DNA from: Capsicum annuum
Taxonomy: Eukaryota; Streptophyta; Magnoliopsida; Solanales; Solanaceae
DNA: 64,000 bases
Direction of reading: 5' to 3'
Assembly: GCF_002878395.1 (NCBI RefSeq)
Contig: NC_061118.1
Coordinates: 131,758,392 to 131,822,391, forward strand
In this document: piece after piece, positions 55,988 to 64,000 of the stretch
Layout: each line of letters begins with the position of its first letter
How positions within the stretch are numbered: the first letter of the stretch is position 1
Notes under the pieces: model-generated
Told to the model about the DNA's origin: nothing
The model's input: the letters and a program-made list of their open reading frames with translations, nothing else
The model's database searches: none
Translations under genes and position numbers: made by a program

Positions 55988-56347
55988 AACAACAACAACA
56001 AACCCAGTGTATTCCCACCTGGTGGGGTCTGGGGGGGTAGGATGTACGCAGTCCATACCTCTACCTCTCAAGAAGTAGAAAGGCTGTTTCCGATAGACCC
56101 CCGTCTCAAGACACGCGGTACCACACAAACACATAGTAAAGCACAGCACAAGGTTACAAGATTACATAACATAAATACGGCACCCATAAGTAATCTAAAA
56201 CAAAGGAAAACACACAGATTCATAATAAAACATGGGACACGGACTCCTAACAGGAATAAACCCCCACCACGTAGTTCCCTACACTAGCGACTCAGGCTGG
56301 CCCTAGTCCTCTACCCTGATTCGCGTCCTCCAGACCTTCCTATCTAT
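55988..56347 (-). mobile_element. 5'-truncated RTE-type LINE end with (TTG)n tail
   Basis: On minus the insert begins within the ORF end DRKVWRTRIRVED followed by a stop, the usual C-terminus of plant RTE-clade LINE ORFs, then about 300 bp of 3' UTR including TATCGGAAACAGCC and GGACTGCGTACATCC-like text, and ends in GGGTTTGTTGTTGTTGTTG. The same 3' tail is known from (TTG)n-ended Solanaceae SINEs, which borrow RTE ends. It lies in element F integrase. Comparison with the flanking frame suggests that roughly 15 codons of target were lost instead of a TSD being made. Confidence 0.8.
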
Positions 56348-57400
56348 CCCATAGACTAACACATAAGGAGTTGCCCTTAATTAAAGTTTTGACTATCGTG
56401 TGATATCCTAACAAGGTATAAGGCAGCATGTCGTGCCATGATCAGTGACTATCGAAGATCTTTCTTAAGATTTTCTTGATGTTCTTGTTAGAATCTTCTA
56501 TTTCTACATTCATTTGAGGGCAATATGCGGTTAAATTCTGATGAGTGATCTTGAATTATTGACATGTCTCTTTCATTAAGTTACTATTCAAGTTTGCTCC
56601 ATTATCTGTGATAATTAACTCGGGTATTCCAAATCAAAAAATCAAGTTGTTCTTGACAAAATCTGCTACTACCTTCTTGTTTACAGCTTATGAAGCAACT
56701 TCCACCCATTTGGCAAAGTAATCGATAGCAACCAAGATGAATCTATGTCCAGTGGAAGTTGATGGCTCAACTAGGTCGAAGACATCCATGCCCTAAGCTA
56801 CATGCTACCAGGGTGAGCTCATAATATTAAGTTCATGTAGGGGCACCCAGATCAAATCCCCGTGTATCTAACATTTATAACATTTTTGCACAAACATGCT
56901 ACAGTCACTTTCCATGGCTATTCAGAAATATCCGACTCTTAGAATCTTCTTGTCTAGAGTGAACCCATTCATATGAGGTCCACATATTCTGGCATGGATT
57001 TCTTCGAGTAGTTTGGTAGATTCAATGGTATCCACACATAGGAGAAATCCCAAATTAGGGGTCTTCCTATAAAGGACTTCCCTTTTCACAAAGAAATTAT
57101 TGGTCATCTGATGGATCATTTACTTTTGATTGATGGTTGCATCTTTGGGGTATACCTCAACTTCTAGATACCTCTTGATATTGAAGTACCATGGCTTTCG
57201 ATCTGGTTCTGCTTCAAGTTGTGCACAATGAGCAAGTTTCTCCTTTAAACTTGTTTCTAAAGGATTAATGTAACTTTAATCCAATTGTTGAATCATGGAG
57301 GATATAGTGGCTAAAGCATCAGCGAACACATTTGTATCTTTATAACATGCTTGAATTCCAATTCCTTGAATCTTCTGCATAACTCTTGTACGAATTATAC

Positions 57401-58122
57401 ATATGGCATAATTTTAGGGTTCTTTACAACCCATTCCCCTCGAACTTGATAAACTAATATATCAGAATCTCCAATGACTAGTAATTCTTGAACATTTATA
57501 TCATTAGCCAATCTGAGACCCAGAATGTAAGCCTCGTATTCAACCATATTGTTGGGGCATAGAAAGCGTAGTTTGGTAGTAACCGAGTAATACTACCCAG
57601 TTTCTGATATTAAGACCTCCCCAATTCCTGAACCCTTAAAATTAATTGCTCCATCAAAGAACAATCTCCAACCCGAATATAGTTCAGTAATATCTTCTTC
57701 TATGAACAATACCTCTTCATTTGGAAAATAATTTGGAATGGCTTGCCCCTTGATTGATTTTTGAGTCACGTATATAATGTTGAACTCACTCTACAGTATT
57801 TTTCATTTGGCAAATTTCCTCGTGGGCATGGCCTTTTGGAATATGTACTTCAAAGAATCCATTCTAGAAATAAGATATGTTATATATGACGTTAAATAAT
57901 GCCTTAGCTTCTAGGCCACCCAGGTCAATGCGCAACATATCCTTTCCGATAGTGTGTATCAAGACTCATGTGGAGTAAACTTCTTGCTTAAGTAAAAAAT
58001 TGCTCTTTCTTTCTTCCTAGTTTTATTATGTTGCCCTAGGACACATCTAAATGCATTGACTAAGACCGATAAATACAACAACAGAGGACTTTCTTCTCTT
58101 GGAAGAACTATTACTGGTGGAA
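57401..58122 (-). pseudogene. RNase H region of element F
   Basis: From 58,117: VIVLPREESPLLLYLSVLVNA, GQHNKTRKKERAIFYLSKKF, then the RNase H core LFFDGAINFKGSGIG (about 57,655), NNMVEYEAYILGLRLAND and LLVIGDSDILVYQVRGEW (about 57,540-57,440). These are the Tat-lineage double RNase H-like blocks (remnant plus archaeal-type RNase H). Stops and frameshifts present. Confidence 0.8.
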
Positions 58123-58751
58123 TTGACACGACCCGAACTGAGGCCTTGTTGTAATGGGCATCTCAAATCCAACCGAGATTGGAGACCACCCCTGAAATTC
58201 AATCCAACCAACCAATATATACCCTGAGTCGAATGGATTCCTAATATATAATAAGATGGAAAATTAGAAGATATAATGACTTTGGGATAAGTATATACGC
58301 GAGACCAACCCAACCAAGTCAATCCATCAAATAACCAACCAACCCAACCAAAAATGATAACCTAATATATATAGTATATAAATCATAACCATTCCATACC
58401 CAAGTCCACAGTTATCCATACAAAGACTCTAAACCAAAATAAAGAATACTTAATCGGGACATTCCCCCGACCATATCCAAAAACCAAAGTCCAAGGGAAA
58501 ATAATAATAAGTAAAATAATCCATAACATGAAATAGATGCCTTCTGAACAATGAAAGCTCACCACTTCAATCCAACACCGACTATTCCTGAATTTGATTA
58601 ATAAATAGAAGTAGCATGGCCGGTTCCTGCATCGTGTGGGGATATAGCTGCCCGAAGATGGTTTAACGAGTGAACACTAGCATGTACTCAGGATAAGGAT
58701 AAAATAATGCCAACCTTTAAAACCAATCAAATAACCACCTACACACATTTT

Positions 58752-58754
58752 CAT

Positions 58755-58802
<48 letters not shown>
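58752..58802. repeat. (TA)n microsatellite
   Basis: About 25 TA units with one interruption (ATAAATA) inside insert E. Confidence 0.95.
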
Positions 58803-58805
<3 letters not shown>

Positions 58806-59997
58806 CTATGTTGGGAAAAGGATCCGTCTTTAGCATGAACTTTGAAATCATTAACTTGGGATATGTATCCTTACCATTCAGAATATACCCATAGGCTATA
58901 TGGGGTCAGCGCTACCTGCTGAAAGGGCCCCAACATGTATTTGTTGCATGAGCCGAAGAGAATATAATATGACTAGTACATCTCCAAGAGTATAAGTGTT
59001 ACATCATACACACAATCACCATGACCAACCTCACACCTGCAAATTGTGAGTTTCCATCTTTGGTCCCTCCGGGACCTCCGCCTTTCACGACTTGGCTAAA
59101 ATCCCTCTTTAAAGCCCAAATTAAACCATTCACACACAACCAACCATTTAGATAATTTATTACCAAAGTAAATTAGTTGGTATATTCATCAAAAACTACT
59201 TGCAAGTATACACATGCCATTACCTTTATCAATCAACCATTCATATGATTTTTGGGTCTCTAGTCCATTGTCCAACAAGGACACTCATTTACCCCAAGGT
59301 TTTTGGGACTTGAACTTATTTTAATAAATTAAAATACCAAGATTTCTGTTTAAACCCTTTTATGGACAACAAGGACTTTAAAAAACCATTTGTAGATCCT
59401 TCATGCTCATTAAGCCATAGCCGTAGTTCAAAACACCATTAACATGTCACTAGTAATTTTCTTTGGACATTTTCACAAACACCTTGTGGGTACACCTTTA
59501 ACAAGACCAAAACCAAGGTAAAACCAACTAATATTAGGGTTACTCATGACCCATGTATTAAACCATACTTAACAAGCAACCATATATGCAAACCATTACC
59601 AAAAATATGTGAAATCATTATTTAAATCAAGAGTAAACAATATGCATCAAAACACTCAACATTGGATTTCAAAATCACCATTTATGATTCATAATCAATG
59701 TTTAAAAAACATTAAAACATTTCTTTAGTTGGAACTAACAATGAGGGAGGAATATATGCCTTATACAAGAAGATTCACAGAATGAAAGTTGACTCTTGAT
59801 CCCTTTGAAGAATACTTGTAGAAGCCCTAGCCTCCAATCTTCAAGAGTGAGTTTGAGAGGGTATTTGGAATGTTGGATCCACCAAATGAGTGTTAAGAGA
59901 GTCTACAATAATCTATATAACGTGGGGACATAAGGTTTTTGGGATAGGAAATGTTCAAAAAGCCCTAACCTTAAAACCTGAAAACCAACTCCCAAGA

Positions 59998-60345
59998 GGG
60001 TACGACTCACCCTTCTAAACTATACCCTAGCATATGAGTGGCACCCTAACTCGTACCCTAGACCTCACCATGGAACTCCTCACTGTTCATCATACTAAAT
60101 CCATGCCAAACTCATACCCAAAGGTACGAATAATACCCTAACCCGTACCTTAGACAGAATCGAATCGACTAGACTAACCTTAGGTCATCATACAATTTGC
60201 AAGATACCACTCTTGCCCTATTATATGACTAGTATGATAAATACTCATATCTTGGATAGAACCCAACCAAAACTTACTGAGCAATATATGAGAATATGTA
60301 CCAAACCCGTATCCTAGTGTACGATTAGTACCCATAAGTCGTACT
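59998..60345. repeat. Motif array in insert E (GGTACGACT / CTCGTACC type)
   Basis: Diverged units with TACGACTCA, CTCGTACCCTAG, CTCATACCC, ACCCGTACC, GTACGATTAGTACC recur about every 60-70 bp. It parallels the LTR arrays at 1,798-2,245. Confidence 0.5.
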
Positions 60346-60403
60346 TTGACCAGAGAATCAAACTTAGGAAATTTTTCTAAAGTTCCAAGTTTAGCGTGTT
60401 TCA

Positions 60404-61200
60404 TGGACTATATAGATAATTTTTGATCTTGTCAAAAAAAATTTTGCATTCCCTGCTCTATTCATTTGTCGTATCTTTCTTTAATATCTTAAGTATTAGT
60501 TCGCAACTAACCATTGACTGAGCTATAAACCTGCTGATGTAATTCAACCTTTCTAAGAAACTAATGACTTCCTTCTTTGTCTTTGAAGGAGGTAGTTCAT
60601 GTATTGCCTTAATTTTTGAGGGTTCGAGCTCAATGCCCTTTCTACTAACTATGAAACCCAACAACTTTTGATTTGGTACCCTAAATTCACACTTGGTAGG
60701 ATTCAACTTCAAATTGTACTTCTGCAATTGATCAAGGAATCTTCCCAAACGGGCCACGTGGTCCAAACTCTTACGAGATTTGATGATCACATCATCCACA
60801 TAAACTTTAATATCCTTATGATTATATCATAAAATATGATTGTCATAGCTCTCATATACGTAGCACTAATAATTTTGAGACCGAAGGGCATCACCCTATA
60901 GTGAAAAACACTCCAAGGTATGATGAAAGTCATTTTCTCTACATCTTTTTCATCCATCAATATTTGATGATACCCGAAAAAACAACCCATGAATGACTGC
61001 ATTTCATGCCTCATACAATTATCAATGAGGATATGGATGTTGGGTAATGGAAAGTTATATTGCCTTATTCAAATCTCTATAATCAACAAAAATCCCGATC
61101 TTTCCATTCTTCTTTGGTACTAGAACAATATTGGCTAGCCATGTTAGGTACTTCGTGACTTCAACTACATTGGCCTGGATTTGCTTAGTGATCTTTCTTG
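60404..61200 (-). pseudogene. Reverse transcriptase of element F (Tat lineage)
   Basis: Blocks in order: DYRDLN-type text near 61,080, SFMGCFFGYHQILMDEKDVEK (about 60,990), FHYRVMPFGLKIISATYMRAM, then FMWMMDDVIIKSRKS (catalytic DD at about 60,795; family YVDDVIIKS, with a frameshift just before it), YNLKLNPTKCEFRVPNQKLLG, GIELEPSKIKAIHELPP and ISFLERLNYISRFIAQ. Very characteristic of plant Tat elements. The N-terminal part has an indel near 61,045. Confidence 0.9.
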
Positions 61201-62300
61201 ATTCTTGGACTCAGATCTAGCTTAAATTTTTGAGAATTTTGTATTACAGGATTGAACCTTGGATCAATCGACAACTTCTGCGACATGATATTTGTACTCA
61301 ATACCTGCATGTCATCATAGGACTAAGAAAACATATCAATGTATTCTTTAAGGAAACTAATGAGTTTTCCTTTCTGTGCTTCCGTCAAATGAACACTGAT
61401 TCTAGTTTCTTTGACTTCCCCATCATCACCTAGATTAATCACTTCAGTCTTCTCTAGGTTGGGTCTTTTCCGATCCTCAAAATTTTTTGTTTCTCTGTTA
61501 ATTGGTTTAGGTCAATTATTTATTCATCATACTCTTCTTATTCATCGTCATTTGCTTTGATTTGTTTATTTAACTCCTTACATGACATGACACTTGAAGG
61601 TTTTAAATTATTATTATTACTAAAATCATAAAAAACATATGTTAGATTATAGTGTTCATATAATGCAACAAAAAATAGATGGAAAATATTTTCGCAATAA
61701 GGGAGGCTTTTATTGAATGTTAGAAGGCTATAATTTGCAATACTACTGGTTTGAGCCTCTTGGAAAGCATAAGAAGTGAAAGTGAGGTAAGTAAAACTAA
61801 AAGGTGGGCCTCGATCTTTATTTGGACTACCATTGATTTTGCAAAAGTTAAATTTTATTCTTTCATCTACCACAACAATCGACGAGTCATGATTGGAGTG
61901 GGAGTCCAGTTTCATAGCTTCTCCCCTAGTTTATTTTTCTTGACCTCGGTCTTCTTAGGGAAATCTTCTATAATAGCATCACATTCTTTGAACAAATTCC
62001 CTATTCCATTCTTGAGACCATCATTTATGGTCTTTATAGATATAGGAAATAACTGGCAGAACGGAGTTGAACTCTTCGCCAATTTTGGACCTTCCTTCTT
62101 TGTCTCTCTTTCATATTCTTTACTTGGTACATAGCCTAACCCATATTTGAAAAACTTCTATGGGATCATAACAATCTCATAGATTCCATCTAAATTTATT
62201 TCTAGGTCACGTCTAGGCTCAAAGCCACTTCTCATATCACAGTGGACAATATCTTGTAGATCGAGTGCATTGGCTTGTTGGGAGTTGATTCTTCCTCAGC
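61201..62300 (-). other. Protease-RT linker region of element F
   Basis: Pieces of coding sequence with no long frame; the 61,538-61,915 frame has low-complexity Asn/Ser text and no recognised domain. I regard it as the decayed stretch between protease and RT. Confidence 0.45.
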
Positions 62301-62906
62301 TATATTCACGATCTTCATCGTAAAAAATCAATCCCTATTGGGATTTCTTCAATCACAAGAACATAACCATAGGGTGACTCAGATAGCTCCATTCTCCATG
62401 GATGACTACTTCATTATTTCCCATATGAATTTCACCAATTGGTGTAATGTTGAAGAAATGACCCTTCTGCATGAATCTAAGGCATTTCTAAGAGCATATT
62501 GTAAGTTATGTCAATGTCCATTACTTGAAACTCAGATAGAAATTCTGCAGGCCCCATTTGAAGATACATCTTAGCTTCCCCAATGGTGTTTCTTCGACCC
62601 TCCATAAAAAATTCTTACATTGACTGTGTTCTTATGGATTTTCCCTATATCATAGTTCAACTGAGTCAAGATAGACAAGAGTCAAATATTTATATTTGAT
62701 TTATCATCAATTAACACCATATTACCAATCTTATCTTGGCATTTGATAGTGATATGCAATGACTTCTTATGCATTACTCCTTCAAAAGGTAACTTATCTC
62801 TACCAAAGTTGATATGATGGTTTACCACCACTCTACTTATCATGGCCACCAAATTCAAAGTACTTATGCCTACAGGTATGTAGGATTCATCAAGGATCTT
62901 CAACAA
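62301..62906 (-). pseudogene. Protease region of element F
   Basis: MISRVVVNHHINFGRDKLPF, then LHITIKCQDKIGNMVLIDDKSNINI (about 62,760-62,685), where LIDDKS replaces the Tat active-site pattern LIDNGS. Downstream text near 62,560 (ASSNGACRISI-like) fits the C-terminal half. Interrupted by stops. Confidence 0.65.
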
Positions 62907-64000
62907 GGCTTATTTATATTATTGAGAACTCATAAGCAATGGCCAAATAGAGATCTGAGCAGGGGTCTTCTCCAAATATTTCACAATAGAGTATTCTTTT
63001 GGCTTTATTCTTCTCCAAAATTCTTCAGTTTCTCCTTTAGTGATTGGACTTTTTTGAGCACTCTTCTTATATGCATCATTAACAAGCTCTTTCGGAGTAT
63101 AGCATTTTCTTGATCTAGTAATTCATTGTGCAATAAAGGATTCCATTATTAAATTTTCTCTTGCGGACACCAAGGCAAAGGTCTAATGAGGTGAATGCAC
63201 CAATTTGGGCTTCTCAATAACACTTAAGGCAGCCACTGCCTTTTCTATATCTTTAAGTTTATCCATGTGTTTAAGGCTGGCCTGCACTATAGACTTTCTC
63301 TCCACCCATTCATCATCTATTTCTATCTTGCCCTTTCATGGTTTGGAATTGGCATGGTGGTAAAATTTGGTGGCACTATTTGAAGCAAAATCACCTTCTA
63401 ATCAATCAAATCTTGAATTTTTTACTTCAAATTAGCACAGTCCAGAGTCGTGTGCCCAGCACCGCCTGAATAATATGCACAATACTAATCGGCATAAAAT
63501 AGTCAGGAATTGGTAGATTTTGTTGGGATAGGTTGGATAACCTATTGCCTTTAACCTTTCAAACAATTGAGTTCTAGTTTCAACTAAAGTAGTAAAACTC
63601 CTGGTAACTTCTCTTTCTTGATTCGATCGTGCAAGATTGTGGTCATTTTGGTTGGTTGAAGAGGGCACTTGATGGTAATTTTGGTTAACTGGGCTTTCTT
63701 GTAGGCTTGGAAATTCGGGAGTGGAGCTTAGTAAGTGGGATAATAGCTTGCAATTAAGCTGGTTGGTAGGGAAATTTGGTTGTGGAACTTGGGGCTTAAG
63801 TTGACTATAAAACACAGGTTGGGGATCTTATGAAGTTGGGGGGTATATAGATGGTGATGGTATTTTCATGACATTTGAGCCAAAAGATTTCTTTGACTTT
63901 GGGTTTGGACTAGAGGATACAAAGGACACATCCTTTCTCATTTTCTTTGGAAATCCTAAAGATCTAAGTTGTGTAGAGGTTTTGCTGATTTTTCCCATCC
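62907..64000 (-). pseudogene. gag of element F, C-terminal part, runs off right edge
   Basis: The open frame 63,432-63,815 includes VTRSFTTLVETRTQLFERLKAIGY (the Tat Gag FTPL...FERLK block) and, in the next frame, CAYYSGGAGHTTLDCANLK (about 63,475-63,430), a C-x-H-x-C-type knuckle of Tat Gag (family CAYHS..GHDTE.C). The remaining gag and 5' LTR lie beyond 64,000. Confidence 0.75.

Larger units (their letters stand above)
54545..57400 (-). pseudogene. Integrase and pol C-terminus of Tat-lineage element F
   Basis: From right: the zinc domain with HARICGPHMNGFTLDKKIL and CSMFVQKCYKC (about 57,020-56,860), the core with FILVAIDYFAKWVEVASY (first Asp region, about 56,740) and ITDNGANLNSN (second Asp), then NKNIKKILRKIF. 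The frame is cut at 56,347 by a LINE, resumes as GLSNEEWVHTLYEQLMQIDK (about 55,960-55,890), is cut again at 55,800 by a solo LTR, and resumes as FPHQEEYKGKF and GGALILSEMD to about 54,560. Removal of the solo LTR plus one 5-bp duplication leaves the frame continuous. Stops throughout. Confidence 0.85.
58123..60403. mobile_element. Solo LTR-like insert E between RT and RNase H of element F
   Basis: 2,281 bp, flanked by TGGAA (58,118-58,122) and TGGAC (60,404-60,408). The Tat frame YLYSP / PPVIV becomes continuous once the insert and one flank are removed. No coding region. Contains a (TA)n tract at 58,752-58,802 and an array of TACGACT / GAGT..TACCCTA motifs at about 59,998-60,345 next to a TATATAG box (59,911-59,917, minus). 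The array position suggests minus orientation. Confidence 0.75.

Noticed and set aside
56042..56287. 81-codon plus-strand ORF
   Set aside because: Antisense of the LINE 3' UTR.
55988..56347. Simple SINE call for the TTG-tailed repeat
   Set aside because: The upstream part encodes the C-terminal residues of an RTE LINE ORF and there is no tRNA-like head, so a truncated LINE fits better.
1..64000. Host protein-coding, tRNA or rRNA genes
   Set aside because: No exon-like conserved protein, no tRNA cloverleaf and no rRNA block noticed; all recognisable coding sequence belongs to mobile or viral elements.

Overview
The window is repeat-packed plant nuclear DNA with no host gene I can support. 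The organism is most likely a Solanaceae species: there is a pararetrovirus copy with Solendovirus/Cavemovirus-like organisation, a Stowaway MITE with CTCCCTCTGTCCC ends, and Sirevirus, Athila and Tat retrotransposons of types common in that family. Species is not resolvable by eye. Every reading frame is damaged by stops or frameshifts, so nothing here looks like an active element.

Layout. 1-2,430: 5' end of a minus-strand Athila-like element (gag, PBS, 5' LTR) running off the left edge. 3,357-32,040: a minus-strand Sirevirus-type Ty1/copia tandem dimer (LTR - internal 1 - LTR - truncated internal 2 - partial LTR) bounded by identical 5-bp duplications GCAAC. Internal 1 is split by an Athila element A on the plus strand (10,945-27,097). 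A is itself split by a non-autonomous minus-strand element B (14,448-20,322, perfect TSD ACCAC), and a solo LTR of the B family (7,619-9,127) sits in the 3' region of internal 1. 32,046-34,331: a copia 3' end with LTR, a Stowaway MITE and anonymous AT-rich DNA. 34,332-43,386: a decayed endogenous pararetrovirus (EPRV) on the plus strand. 43,580-about 51,650: minus-strand element D, related to B, carrying a copia solo LTR and a 3.4-kb solo LTR. About 51,650-64,000: minus-strand Tat-lineage element F running off the right edge (gag, protease, RT, RNase H, integrase, tandem-repeat-rich 3' tail), interrupted by two solo LTRs and a 5'-truncated RTE-type LINE.

The insertion order can be read from target-site duplications and from reading frames that become continuous once an insert plus one duplication is removed. 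Most notable: (1) the Sirevirus dimer, whose middle LTR has a polypurine tract on one side and a PBS on the other; (2) the EPRV, with two successive clan-AA protease signatures, a duplicated set of small leader ORFs and a terminal repeat stopping exactly at the tRNA primer site; (3) arrays of hairpin-forming repeats about 50-80 bp upstream of the TATA box in several unrelated-sequence LTR families; (4) four tandem arrays in the 3' tail of the Tat element.
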